Shown here: one piece after another, positions 45,057-54,344 of the stretch
How positions within the stretch are numbered: position 1 is the stretch's first letter
How the letters are laid out: each line of letters begins with the position of its first letter
DNA from: PHBD01 sp964578535
Lineage (GTDB): Bacteria > Desulfobacterota > Syntrophia > Syntrophales > PHBD01
Direction: 5' to 3'
DNA length: 64,000 nt
Assembly (NCBI GenBank): GCA_964578535.1
Contig: CAZODI010000006.1
Span: 1 to 64,000, forward strand
Notes under the pieces: model-generated
Databases searched by the model: none
The model's input: the letters and a program-made list of their open reading frames with translations, nothing else
Told to the model about the DNA's origin: nothing
Made by a program: the position numbers and the translations under genes

Positions 45057-46658
45057 TCAGGAAGGGAGTTGGTATCCCCTGTCCCGGAAAAGCCGCAAGC
45101 AGGCATCGACAGCGGTTTTGTCGTAAAGGGTTCCCCTGTTTTTCCCGATCTCCTCCAGTGCGGCCTCGATGCCCAGTGTCGGACGGTAAGGCCGGTGGGA
45201 GGCCATCGATTCCACCACGTCCGCCACGGCCAGAATCCGGGCCTCCGGGAGGATTTCTTCGCCCTTTAATCCGTTCGGATAGCCGGAGCCGTCCATCCGC
45301 TCGTGATGCTGGAGAACGGTCCGGGCAATGGGCCAGGGGAATTCGACATCCCTGAGAATTTCGTAACCGGCCTCGGGATGAACCTGGATCAGCTCAAATT
45401 CAACGAGAGACAGTTTTGATGGCTTGCTGAGTATCTCCGAGGGAATCGATATCTTGCCGATGTCGTGGATCACGCCGGCCACGCGGATTCCTTCGATTTG
45501 ATCGCCCGGAAGCCCCATTTCATGGGCGATGGCCCGCGCCAGGTCGGACACTCTCCGCTGGTGGCCGGCCGTGTACGGATCTCTGGCCTCCACGACGGCG
45601 GTGATGGTCTGCACCGTCGCCGCCAGGCCCTCTCTCAGTTTATCGATGATGACCTGCCGCTCCAGTTCCAGCCGCTTGCGCTCGGTGACGTCCCATACCG
45701 TTGAGACCGACAGGCCTTCACCGGGAAGGGAGATGTTCCGTGCGGTAATGTACGTGGTTTCGCTTCCCCGGCGGGTGATCGGAACGTCAGGCCAGTACAG
45801 CCGCGCCGGATCTCCGCTGGCATAATCGTCGAGGACCTGCCGTTTCATTTTTTCCCTGAACTCCGGGTCTTCGTAAACGGCGTTCCAGAAAGTGTCGGGA
45901 TCCGTGATGGCCTCCCTCGTGGTCCGGTAGTATTTGGGGAAGAGATCGTTCATGTACCCGAACACGACGCGGGGATCGATGGAGTTCACGGCAACACCGA
46001 TGGGAAGATTGTCCAGGACCGCCCGGATGAATCCCTCTCTTTTCCTCAACTTCTCTTCCGTCTGCTTCAACTCGGTGATGTTTGTCCAGACCCCGATCGC
46101 TTCCCGGGGCGTTCCGCGTTCATCGCGGACAAGCCGGATCTGATCCTGGATCCAGATCACCGTTCCGTCCTTGCAGAGGAAGCGATACTTGTGATCCAGG
46201 GCCCCCGTTTCAAAGAATGAGGACCAGACGTTGGCCCGAGCCTCTTCACGGTCGTCGGGATGGAGGTGATCGTCCCACCAGCTCGGCTGCTGCAGTTCCT
46301 CCATGGTATATCCCAGGATCTGCGTGATGTTTTCACTCACCCAGATCGGCGAGGCCTGATCGTTCTCGATTCGGAGGGCGTAGCTGATGACGGGACTGAC
46401 GGACAGGTAGTTCTGCAGGCGCTCCATGAGCTCTTTTTGTGCGTCCTGAGCCCGCTCCAGCAGCTTCAGGCGGCGGTACAAAGCCACATAGAGCAGAACG
46501 GCGGTGACAAGGACAAAACCCCAACCCTTGTAGGTCTGCATCCACAGACAGAGATCGGGATCTTTCACCAGCCGGAGCAGTGCCTGGTCGGACAGCAGGA
46601 TCCATGCCCCGGCAATCAGGACATAAAGACCGACGATCTCCAGGGTTGCTTTTCTCAT
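45057..46658 (-). CDS. Membrane-bound PAS-PAS-HD-GYP c-di-GMP phosphodiesterase (533 aa)
   Basis: Two N-terminal hydrophobic segments (LEIVGLYVLIAGAWILL and WGFVLVTAVLLYVALY) anchor it in the membrane. Two PAS domains follow (about 75-195 and 200-330), then an HD-GYP domain (about 345-530) with HDIGKISIP, HHERMDGSGYP and the DVVESMASHRPYR stretch. It should hydrolyse c-di-GMP in response to a PAS-sensed signal. ATG 46658 (GGAAAGGCAAGCA upstream) is preferred over one 10 codons earlier. Confidence 0.92.
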   Translation of the reverse strand: MRKATLEIVGLYVLIAGAWILLSDQALLRLVKDPDLCLWMQTYKGWGFVLVTAVLLYVALYRRLKLLERAQDAQKELMERLQNYLSVSPVISYALRIENDQASPIWVSENITQILGYTMEELQQPSWWDDHLHPDDREEARANVWSSFFETGALDHKYRFLCKDGTVIWIQDQIRLVRDERGTPREAIGVWTNITELKQTEEKLRKREGFIRAVLDNLPIGVAVNSIDPRVVFGYMNDLFPKYYRTTREAITDPDTFWNAVYEDPEFREKMKRQVLDDYASGDPARLYWPDVPITRRGSETTYITARNISLPGEGLSVSTVWDVTERKRLELERQVIIDKLREGLAATVQTITAVVEARDPYTAGHQRRVSDLARAIAHEMGLPGDQIEGIRVAGVIHDIGKISIPSEILSKPSKLSLVEFELIQVHPEAGYEILRDVEFPWPIARTVLQHHERMDGSGYPNGLKGEEILPEARILAVADVVESMASHRPYRPTLGIEAALEEIGKNRGTLYDKTAVDACLRLFRDRGYQLPS

Positions 46659-46782
46659 TGCTTGCCTTTCCGTGAAACCGTCCTGCACGGCATGGAAAGA
46701 GTGCTTTCCCCGTTTCAGAGCATTACACGGGGGCCTCCTTCGACGGGTCCCGGTCTTTGGTTTGCGTCCCGTGCGTCTGTAA

Positions 46783-47514
46783 CTATTTCCCGAAGACCGT
46801 CTTCAGGATGTCCGTCACCCGGGCGGCGGGGTCGGTCCGGATCTTCTTCTCCTCGCTTCCGATCATGAGGAAGAGGCCGTCCAGGGCCTTGCCGGTCACG
46901 TAATGGTCGAGGTCGACGGACTCCTTCGGCACCAGCGGCAGGGATTCAACGGGGGCCATCATGTCCTTGTAGGCCTTCGTCACGCCGACCCGGTTCATGC
47001 CGGCGGCGACCGCGGGCTTGAATGCGGCGTAGAGCTTCTCCGACGTCCTGGCCCTGAAATAGTCCGTCGCCGCCGTGTCTCCTCCCTGGAGGATCTTCCG
47101 GGCATCTTCAAAGGACATGTCCCGGATAGCGTCCGCGAAGAGGTCCGCGGCCTTCGGGGCCGCGGCTTCGGCTGCCCGGTTCATGCTGAGTGTGAAACGG
47201 TCCACCTGCTTCCGGAAGCCCAGCCGGGAGGCCATGTCGGCGGCCGTCCGGACCTTTTCGGGAAGCAGGATCTTCACCAGCTCGTTGCCGAAATAGCCGT
47301 CCTGCTTCGACAGGGCGTTCACGGCGTTCTTCGTGCCGACGGCCAGGGCCTCCTTCAGGCCGGCGATGGTCGTCTTCTGGTCGGGACCGGCCAGGGACGC
47401 CCTGCCCTTTGCGTCGGGCAGCCTCTCGAGGATGTCATCGAGGATACCCGCCCCGGCCGGGGATGCCGCGCCCACCGCCCAGAGAAGGGCAAAAATCCAC
47501 AGGATCCTTTTCAT
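46783..47514 (-). CDS. DUF4197 exported protein (243 aa)
   Basis: A signal peptide (MKRILWIFALLWAVGAASPAGA) is followed by the DUF4197 body: GLKEALAVGTKNAVNAL, SMNRAAEAAAPKAADLF and KALDGLFLMIGSEEKKIR, ending at RVTDILKTVFGK. Function unknown; members are periplasmic. No lipobox Cys. GGAGGAGGAAGCGAG precedes the ATG. Divergent from terC (110 bp). Confidence 0.87.
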   Translation of the reverse strand: MKRILWIFALLWAVGAASPAGAGILDDILERLPDAKGRASLAGPDQKTTIAGLKEALAVGTKNAVNALSKQDGYFGNELVKILLPEKVRTAADMASRLGFRKQVDRFTLSMNRAAEAAAPKAADLFADAIRDMSFEDARKILQGGDTAATDYFRARTSEKLYAAFKPAVAAGMNRVGVTKAYKDMMAPVESLPLVPKESVDLDHYVTGKALDGLFLMIGSEEKKIRTDPAARVTDILKTVFGK

Positions 47515-47624
47515 CTCGCTTCCTCCTCCATCGGCCGGGCAATCCCGGGCCGACGAGCTTTATTTCCTTGTTTCCGGTGAACAGACTGCCTTATGATTCC
47601 AGAAAAAGTCGGGAGAGACAAGAC

Positions 47625-48371
47625 ATGTTTGCCTGGATGACCGGTATCGAGGGATGGATTGCCCTTGGCACGCTGGCGGCCCTGGAGATTGTCCTGGGCA
47701 TCGACAACATCATTTTCATCTCCGTCCTCGTGGGGCGCCTTCCCGCCGAAAAGCGGGACCTGGCCAGGAAGGCGGGGCTGCTGCTGGCGATGCTGACGCG
47801 GCTGATCCTGCTGTTCTCGATCGTCTGGGTAGCAGGCCTGACGGAGCCCTGGTTTACCATCTTCGGGATCGGGATCTCGGGACGCGACCTGATTCTGATC
47901 GGCGGCGGCCTGTTCCTGATGGCCAAGGCGACCCATGAAATCCACAACAGCCTGGAGGGCGCTCAGGAGACCGCGCACACGCCCGTCAAAGCAAGCATGG
48001 CCGCCGTCCTGGCCCAGATCGCCGTCCTGGACGTCGTCTTCTCCCTGGATTCGGTCATCACCGCCGTCGGCCTGGCCCGGCACATCTCCATCATGGCCAT
48101 CGCCATCGTCGTCGCCGTCGGGGTGATGCTCTTTGCGGCGGGGCCGATCAGCCGTTTCGTGGACGCCCACCCGACTATCAAGATGCTGGCGCTGTCGTTC
48201 CTCATCCTGGTCGGCGTGACGCTGATCGTCGAAGGCTTCGACGTCCACGTCCCGAAGGGGTACATCTACTTTGCCATGGCGTTTTCCGTGGCCGTGGAGA
48301 TGCTCAATCTCAGGATGCGGAAAAAGCAGGAACGGAAGCCGGTCAAGCTCTACAAGCCGAGCCTGAACTGA
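47625..48371 (+). CDS. TerC-family integral membrane protein (248 aa)
   Basis: Seven hydrophobic helices with the two conserved acidic motifs EIVLGIDNIIF and DVVFSLDSVITAVG identify the TerC/Alx family, implicated in manganese export and metal handling. A GGGAGAG site precedes the ATG at 47625; longer reading frames upstream cover the divergent promoter region and are rejected. It is the first gene of its direction and probably monocistronic. Confidence 0.92.
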   Translation: MFAWMTGIEGWIALGTLAALEIVLGIDNIIFISVLVGRLPAEKRDLARKAGLLLAMLTRLILLFSIVWVAGLTEPWFTIFGIGISGRDLILIGGGLFLMAKATHEIHNSLEGAQETAHTPVKASMAAVLAQIAVLDVVFSLDSVITAVGLARHISIMAIAIVVAVGVMLFAAGPISRFVDAHPTIKMLALSFLILVGVTLIVEGFDVHVPKGYIYFAMAFSVAVEMLNLRMRKKQERKPVKLYKPSLN

Positions 48372-48646
48372 CGGCCGCTCTCGGGGACGCCGGCCGGCCT
48401 GCACCGGCTGAGCCCTTGCGGCCGGCTTCATCTCCACATATTTGTGCCTGCTGTCCTTCGATCGGCCGATATTGTTCCGTTTCGTCGCGATTCCGCCGGG
48501 GGTCGGCAATGCTCACCATGAATGAATCCGGGCAGTTTGCCCGGCGATCCGGTCTGGTATTCAACTTGCGATAAAAAAAGGTTCAGGGGTTATCCGGCCG
48601 GAGAGGGGATGCTCCCGAGAAGGTACGCTGACTGTGAGGAGCTCCA

Positions 48647-49900
48647 TTGACCGGTTGCCCGGATACGCCCCTTTCCCTGTCGGAATTGAAGGAGATCATC
48701 GCCGCCGAAGGGATCGTCGTTCAGTTTCAGCAGATCCTGTCTGCCCGCAACCATTCCGTCATCGGATGCGAGGGGTTGATCCGGGGCCTGTCCCCGGAGG
48801 GGTACCTCCTGCCGCCCCTTTCGCTGTTCGACGCCGCCCGGAGCCACGGCCTTGCCCTGGAGCTCGACCGCCTCTGCCGGGAGAAGGTCCTGGCCTCCTT
48901 CCGCAATCTTCTTGATTCAGAGAAGAACCACCTGCTTTTCGTCAATCTGGAGACATCGTTTCTCTCTTCGGAAACCGTGGGCTCGGGATATTTTCTCGAT
49001 CAGGCTGTCCGGAACGGGATTCCGCCCCCCAATATCGTGATCGAGTTCGTGGAGTCCCTGACGGCGGACAGCGGCGCCCTTCTCAGGTTCGTGAACGCCT
49101 ACAGCGAATGCGGATTCAACATCGCCCTCGACGATGTCGGAACCGGGCACTCCAATTTCGAGCGCATCTCCCTCATGCGGCCCGACATCATCAAGGTCGA
49201 CCGCTCCATCATCAGCGGGATCGCCACCAACTATTACAAGCAGGAGATCTTCCGGTCCCTTGCCAACCTGTCGCAGGGCATCGGTTCCCTGATCCTGGCC
49301 GAGGGCGTGGAAACGGGAGAGGAGGCGCTCTCTTGCCTGGAGCTCGGTGCGGACCTGTTTCAGGGGTACTACTTTGCCCGGCCCTGCGACCGCACCGGTC
49401 TCGATCCGGCCGAGGCGGAGCAGAGGCTGACGGATGCGGCGAATGACTACAAGATCAAGTGCATCGACACGGTCAACGCCCGCCGTCGGCGGAACAAGCT
49501 GTATCAGAAGGCGGCCCGGAGGGTCATCCGGGAGCTGGAAGGGAGGCCGCCGGAGAGGTTCGAGGGCGTGTTGAGGCAAACCTTGCTGCATTTCGATTTT
49601 ATCGATGCGCTGTATGTCGTGAACGACGAGGGGATTCAGCAGACGGACACGGTCATGAAGGGACCCGAAAACAGGAACGTCAACCCGCTGTTCCAGGCGG
49701 CCAGGAAGCAAGAAGACCTGTCCTACAAGGAATATTTTTACCAGCTGATCAACACCGATCTGGAGCGGTATACAACGGACCACTACATCTCGTTCGCCAC
49801 GGGAAACCTCTGCATCACCCTGAGCCAGCTCTTTCGGGGATGCAACGGCCGTCGCTACATCCTCTGCATGGACTTCCTGGCCGGTGACCGGTCGATCTGA
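48647..49900 (+). CDS. EAL-domain c-di-GMP phosphodiesterase with YkuI_C-like sensor domain (417 aa, TTG start)
   Basis: The EAL domain (about 20-265) keeps its key residues: CEGLIRG (Glu42), LFVNLET, IEFVES, ALDDVGTGHSNF, IIKVDRS, LAEGVET and QGYYFARP. The C-terminal part (about 285-417) resembles the PDC-like YkuI_C sensor domain found after some EAL domains. Translation should start at TTG 48647, supported by GTGAGGAGC six bases upstream; no ATG is near. The protein is soluble. The 275 bp upstream show no gene. Confidence 0.88.
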   Translation: MTGCPDTPLSLSELKEIIAAEGIVVQFQQILSARNHSVIGCEGLIRGLSPEGYLLPPLSLFDAARSHGLALELDRLCREKVLASFRNLLDSEKNHLLFVNLETSFLSSETVGSGYFLDQAVRNGIPPPNIVIEFVESLTADSGALLRFVNAYSECGFNIALDDVGTGHSNFERISLMRPDIIKVDRSIISGIATNYYKQEIFRSLANLSQGIGSLILAEGVETGEEALSCLELGADLFQGYYFARPCDRTGLDPAEAEQRLTDAANDYKIKCIDTVNARRRRNKLYQKAARRVIRELEGRPPERFEGVLRQTLLHFDFIDALYVVNDEGIQQTDTVMKGPENRNVNPLFQAARKQEDLSYKEYFYQLINTDLERYTTDHYISFATGNLCITLSQLFRGCNGRRYILCMDFLAGDRSI

Positions 49901-49969
49901 CGGCACGGCCGTTGATGGGCCGGCTTCGAGGCAGGCCCCAGGCACTCCGGAGCCGTTCGCGTTCGCATC

Positions 49970-52300
49970 TTACGTGAAGTTCCGGTGCTGGATGGCCTCG
50001 ATGAAGCCCAGGGTGCCGGGGGTGATCTGGGCGGCATTGGCCTCGTCCGTGTCGAGGTGCATGTCCATCCGGTAGGTCGGATGGACGCGGATGAGAACGT
50101 CGCCGAAGATGAGCTCCCGAACGCCCTTGACCTTCACCATGACGACGTCCCGGTCCCGGAGGCCCAGGTTGAGAGCCTCCTCCGGAGACATGTGGATGTG
50201 GCGCTTCGCCGAGATCACCCCCTTCTCCAGCCGTATCGAGCCCTTTTCCCCTTCCATGACAATTCCCGGCGTTCCCTCCAGGTCTCCGGAGTCCCGGATG
50301 GGGGCGTCGATGCCGAGCTTGAACTGCTCGGTCCGGGAGACCTCCACCTGGGATTCCTTCCTCAGGGGGCCGAGAATCCGGACCTTTTCGATCCGCCCCT
50401 TGGGACCCACGAGATTCACCGCCTCCAGGGCGGCGAACTGGCCCGGCTGGCTCAGCTCCGAGCGCGGCGTCAGGTCCCCGCCGGGGCCGAAGAGGACGTC
50501 GAAGTCCGCCCGGCTGAGGTGGACGTGGTGGGCCGACGTGGACAGGGGGATGCCCCGGGAGCGGAATTTCTCGATGGTTTCCTGCGTGACCACCCGGCCG
50601 AGGGCATGGACCGTCTCCCGGGCGATCATCCGCTCCTCGTCCGCCGGGACGATCAGGATCCGCACCTTCGACTCGGGATCGGAGATGTCGGCGGGCTGCC
50701 CCCTGCCCGCCTCGGCCGTCCGGTTCAACTCGTCGGAAAGGTCGATGCCGAACGTCTCCAGTCCCTGGCACACCCGGGCCCGGATCTCCGCGGAGTTTTC
50801 CCCGATGCCGCCGGTGAAGATCAGGACATCGAGACCTCCCAGGGCGGCGACGTAGGAGCCGATGTACTTCCGAAGGCGGTAGCAGAAGGCGCTGACGGCA
50901 AGCTTGCAGTGCGGATCCTCCGCCTCCGCCCCCTCCAGGACCTCCCGCATGTCGTTGCTTCGGCCGCTGATTCCCTTGAGGCCGCTCTCCTTGTTGAGCA
51001 TCCGGTCCACCTCTTCGAGGGTCATGCCCCGGTGCCGCATCAGGTGCAGGATCGCCCCGGGGTCGAGGTCCCCGGCCCGGGTGCCCATGATGAGACCCTC
51101 CAGCGGCGTCATGCCCATGCTGGTGTCGATGCTCCGGCCGTGATCGATGGCGCAGACGGAGGCGCCGCTTCCCAGGTGGCAGGAGATGATCTTCATCTCC
51201 CCCACGGGCCGCTTGAGGAAGGTCGCCGCGCTCATGGCGACGAAGCGGTGGTTCGTTCCGTGGAAGCCGTAGCGCCGGATCTGCTCCTCTTCGCCGACTG
51301 CGAAGGGGATGGCATAGGTGGAGGCGGCTTCGGGCATGGTCTGGTGGAACGACGTATCGAAGACGGCCACCTGGGGAACCGCCGGCAACAGCTTTTCCAG
51401 GGCCTCGATCCCCTCGATGTTGAAGGGGTTGTGGAGGGGCGCGATGGGGATATAGGAGCGGATGGCCTCCTTGACCTCCTCGCTGACGACGGTGGAGCTG
51501 GAGAATCGCTTTCCCCCGTGGACGACCCGGTGTCCCACCGCGTCGATCCCGCTCAGGGATTCCAGGGCCTTGATCTCCGGGTCTGTCAGCACGCCGAGCA
51601 TGACCCCGAGGGCGTCTCCCACCGTGGCGATCCCCGCGGCGGGCAGATCTTTCCGGGTCTCCGGGGTCCGCACGTGATGGACCGCCTCGCCGGATCCGAT
51701 CTTCTCCACGGCCCCTTCCAGGAGCGGTGCCGGGGCGGCCGTGTCGAAGAGCGAGTATTTCAGGGAGGAGCTGCCGCTGTTCACGACCAGGATCTTCATC
51801 GGTTCGGAGACGGAGGAGAAATTCAGGTCGTAGGGGTCGGTGTTTTCCCGGAGGGCGACGCAGGCCTTTTCCCGTTCCGCCAGGATCCGCTCGTCCGCGA
51901 GAAGCCGTCGGGTGATGATCCTGGTGATCTTTCCCAGGGTCTTGGGATTGGTTGCCACGACCCGGGACACGATCTCCCGGGGGATGCGGATGAGCTTCGA
52001 CGACCAGCCGGACAAGACGCTGGCCATGGCCGGCTCCCCCGTCATGATGGACATCTCCCCGAGGACGGCCCCCCGCTCCAGGGCGGCGATAGGCTTTTCC
52101 GTTCCGTCGGGGCAGGGGAGGGTGACCTCCACTTCCCCTTCGTAGACGATCCAGAGGTACCGGCCGATCTCTCCCAGACGGATAATCGGGGCGCCGTCCG
52201 TAAATTCCAGGTACTGGGAGTTTTCGGCCAGGAGCGCGATCTCTTCGTCGGTCAGATCGGAAAGAATGTCGACACTCCTGAGAAACGGGGAAAGGTCCAT
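49970..52300 (-). CDS. Fusion: cNMP-binding-type domain - acetate kinase - PduL phosphotransacylase (776 aa)
   Basis: Residues about 1-150 form a cyclic-nucleotide-binding-type beta barrel (GRYLWIVYEGEVEV; VLGEMSIMTGEPAMASV), though the phosphate-binding Arg of CRP is not evident (PAMAS). From Met168 a complete acetate kinase begins (KILVVNSGSSSLKYSLFD; FDTSFHQTMP; HLGSGASV; FTGGIGENS). From about 575 a PduL phosphotransacylase follows with HHVHLS (592/594), RHIHMSP (701/703) and MHLDTDEANAA (His748) as metal ligands. One chain would convert acyl-CoA plus Pi to acyl-P and then to carboxylate plus ATP, possibly regulated by a nucleotide. AGGAGGGGACGCC precedes the ATG. It ends the suf-containing run. 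Confidence 0.93.
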   Translation of the reverse strand: MDLSPFLRSVDILSDLTDEEIALLAENSQYLEFTDGAPIIRLGEIGRYLWIVYEGEVEVTLPCPDGTEKPIAALERGAVLGEMSIMTGEPAMASVLSGWSSKLIRIPREIVSRVVATNPKTLGKITRIITRRLLADERILAEREKACVALRENTDPYDLNFSSVSEPMKILVVNSGSSSLKYSLFDTAAPAPLLEGAVEKIGSGEAVHHVRTPETRKDLPAAGIATVGDALGVMLGVLTDPEIKALESLSGIDAVGHRVVHGGKRFSSSTVVSEEVKEAIRSYIPIAPLHNPFNIEGIEALEKLLPAVPQVAVFDTSFHQTMPEAASTYAIPFAVGEEEQIRRYGFHGTNHRFVAMSAATFLKRPVGEMKIISCHLGSGASVCAIDHGRSIDTSMGMTPLEGLIMGTRAGDLDPGAILHLMRHRGMTLEEVDRMLNKESGLKGISGRSNDMREVLEGAEAEDPHCKLAVSAFCYRLRKYIGSYVAALGGLDVLIFTGGIGENSAEIRARVCQGLETFGIDLSDELNRTAEAGRGQPADISDPESKVRILIVPADEERMIARETVHALGRVVTQETIEKFRSRGIPLSTSAHHVHLSRADFDVLFGPGGDLTPRSELSQPGQFAALEAVNLVGPKGRIEKVRILGPLRKESQVEVSRTEQFKLGIDAPIRDSGDLEGTPGIVMEGEKGSIRLEKGVISAKRHIHMSPEEALNLGLRDRDVVMVKVKGVRELIFGDVLIRVHPTYRMDMHLDTDEANAAQITPGTLGFIEAIQHRNFT

Positions 52301-52321
52301 GGCGTCCCCTCCTTTCTGCTC

Positions 52322-53536
52322 TTAAAGGTATTCTTCTTCGCTCATCTCCACGGCCCGGTCGATCTCCGCCTTCAGCGCGGGAGGCAGGCCCGGGATGTCG
52401 ACGCTGAGGAAGCCCCGGACGATCGTCGCCGTGGCCTCGTCTTCCGTGAGGCCCCGGGACATCAGGTAGAGGATCTCCTCCTGGGCGATCTTGCCGACGG
52501 CGGCCTCATGGGACATCTCGACGCCGTCGACCCTGGCCTGCAGTTCCGGGATGGCATGGATCAGGCCGTTCCGGAGCATCAGGCCCCGGCACTCCAGGTG
52601 GGCCTTGACGCCGGCTACCTCGCCGATCAGGTCCCCCCGGTTGATGATCCGCCCGCCGTTGGAGATGGCCCGGGCGATGATCTCCGCCCTGGTTTCCGGG
52701 GCCGAGAGAAAGATCCGTCCCCCCACGTCCAGCTCCGAGCCGGGGCTTCCCACCAGGAGGCTGTAGAAGCGCGAGACGGCGCCCTTTCCCGCCAGGCGGG
52801 TGGTCGGATACATCTGGAGGGACCGGACGGGCTTCATGCAGATGTAGTTGTTCAGGAAGAGGCCCCCTTCCTCGACGATCCCCACGGACCGTGGCCGGAC
52901 GCTCATTTCTTCCGCCCAGTTGTGGATCATGGTGAAGCTGAGCTTCGCGTTTTTTTTCACGAAGAACTCCGAGATCCCCACGTGGAGCCCCCGCTTGAGG
53001 TTCGGGGCGGTGGCGCAGCCGGTGATCACGTGCAGCTCCGAATCCTCCTCGGCGATGATCAGGTTGTGGACGTACTGGCTGAGCCCCTCCTTGTGGATAT
53101 ACAGGCACGCCTGGACGGGAAGGGTGACCTTCGCACCGGGGAGGGCCCGGATGACGTAGCCGTCATGAAGATGGAGCTGGGCTGCGGCGGTGTATTTATC
53201 GGCGTCGACGGCGACGAGTTTCCAGTAATAATCCCGGATCCAGTCCTTTTCCTTCAGTGCCCGTTTGATCGGGAGGACCTCCAGGCCCTCCTGTCCGGAG
53301 TGGACGTGGAGGACGCTCGTGTCCTTCTGGACGTACGTCCCGGAGCGGCCTTCCTCCGTGGCGTCCACGCCGGATTCCAGGATTCTCTGCCGATCGATCA
53401 TGGGGAGCTTCGTCAGGTCTTCCAGGTAGCCATGGTCCGTCGGTTCCGCCGTGAAGGAGGAGAGATCGATGTCGGGGCCGAGGGCGGCCTTCTTCTCCGC
53501 GGCCTGTGCGGCCTTCTCGTCCATTATGTCGTGCAT
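52322..53536 (-). CDS. SufB/SufD-family Fe-S cluster scaffold (404 aa)
   Basis: SUF scaffold family: ELDVGGRIFLSAPETRAEI, ISNGGRIINRGDLIGEVAGVKAHLECRGLML, HAIPELQARVDGVEMSHEAAVGKI, and the end FLSVDIPGL. The C-terminal helix-strand core is intact. With only SufC next to it and no separate SufB/D, SufS or SufE, this is a minimal SufBC-type assembly system, as common in anaerobes and archaea. ATG 53536 follows GAGGAG; a GTG three codons earlier is possible. Its start overlaps the SufC stop by 13 bp, indicating coupled translation. Confidence 0.9.
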   Translation of the reverse strand: MHDIMDEKAAQAAEKKAALGPDIDLSSFTAEPTDHGYLEDLTKLPMIDRQRILESGVDATEEGRSGTYVQKDTSVLHVHSGQEGLEVLPIKRALKEKDWIRDYYWKLVAVDADKYTAAAQLHLHDGYVIRALPGAKVTLPVQACLYIHKEGLSQYVHNLIIAEEDSELHVITGCATAPNLKRGLHVGISEFFVKKNAKLSFTMIHNWAEEMSVRPRSVGIVEEGGLFLNNYICMKPVRSLQMYPTTRLAGKGAVSRFYSLLVGSPGSELDVGGRIFLSAPETRAEIIARAISNGGRIINRGDLIGEVAGVKAHLECRGLMLRNGLIHAIPELQARVDGVEMSHEAAVGKIAQEEILYLMSRGLTEDEATATIVRGFLSVDIPGLPPALKAEIDRAVEMSEEEYL

Positions 53537-54279
53537 CGCACACACTCCTCGTATCCCGCCTGCTTGATGCAGCGGAAAATCTCCAGGGGGTTCTGCTTGC
53601 AGGTCATGACCCCTTCGTACAGCACCTGGCCCCTGTCTGCCGTGACGTAGTCGAGGATGAAGCCGGTGTGGGTGATGATGAGGCCCATTTTGGTCCGTTG
53701 CCGGAGGCGGTTCTTCTGAGAGATGTCCGCATCGATCCGGAAGTCCCTCTGGAGCAGTTCGCTGATGGTGTTGCCGATGAGGGCGATGTTTTCCAGGTCC
53801 ACGCCCGATTCGGGCTCGTCGAAGAGGAGGAGGTCCGCGTCCTGCGCCATCAGCTGCAGCAGCTCGGAGCGCTTGATCTCTCCGCCGGAGAAGCCGGCGT
53901 TGATGTCCCGGTCCAGGAATTCCGTGAAGTTGACTTTTGCCGCCAGGGCCTCCACGTCGACGGCGCTGCGGCCGCAGATCTGAACCATCTGGCGGGTCTT
54001 GAGCCCGTGGATCGTGGGCGGCCGCTGGAAGGACATGCCGATTCCCAGGCGGGTCCGCTCGTTAACGGGCATGCGAGTGATGTCCACGCCCTTGAACTCG
54101 ATCTTCCCGGCGGTCACCCGGTACTGGGGGTAGCCGAGAATGGTCATGAGGAGCGTCGTCTTGCCGGACCCGTTGGGTCCGAAGAGGATGTGGGTTTCGC
54201 CGGGTTTGATCTCGAGGTCGATGTGCCGGAGGACTTCCCGGTCGCCGATGCTCACCTGCAGATCTTCAATAATCAGCAT
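53524..54279 (-). CDS. sufC: SufC-type Fe-S assembly ATPase (251 aa)
   Basis: An ABC ATPase: Walker A GPNGSGKTTLL (about 34-44), Q-loop SFQRPPTIHG, signature FSGGEIKRSELLQL, Walker B LLLFDEPESGVDLENI and switch His in IITHTGF. The FSGGEIKRSE segment and lack of membrane partners mark SufC. It powers cluster assembly on the SufB/D scaffold encoded downstream with a 13-bp overlap. GGAGGAGGCC precedes the ATG. Confidence 0.93.
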   Translation of the reverse strand: MLIIEDLQVSIGDREVLRHIDLEIKPGETHILFGPNGSGKTTLLMTILGYPQYRVTAGKIEFKGVDITRMPVNERTRLGIGMSFQRPPTIHGLKTRQMVQICGRSAVDVEALAAKVNFTEFLDRDINAGFSGGEIKRSELLQLMAQDADLLLFDEPESGVDLENIALIGNTISELLQRDFRIDADISQKNRLRQRTKMGLIITHTGFILDYVTADRGQVLYEGVMTCKQNPLEIFRCIKQAGYEECVRCTT

Positions 54280-54344
54280 GGCCTCCTCCTTTGCAAAGCG
54301 GGGGAAAAGGGGCGGATCGGAAAGCCTCCCCCTTTTCCGGCCGG

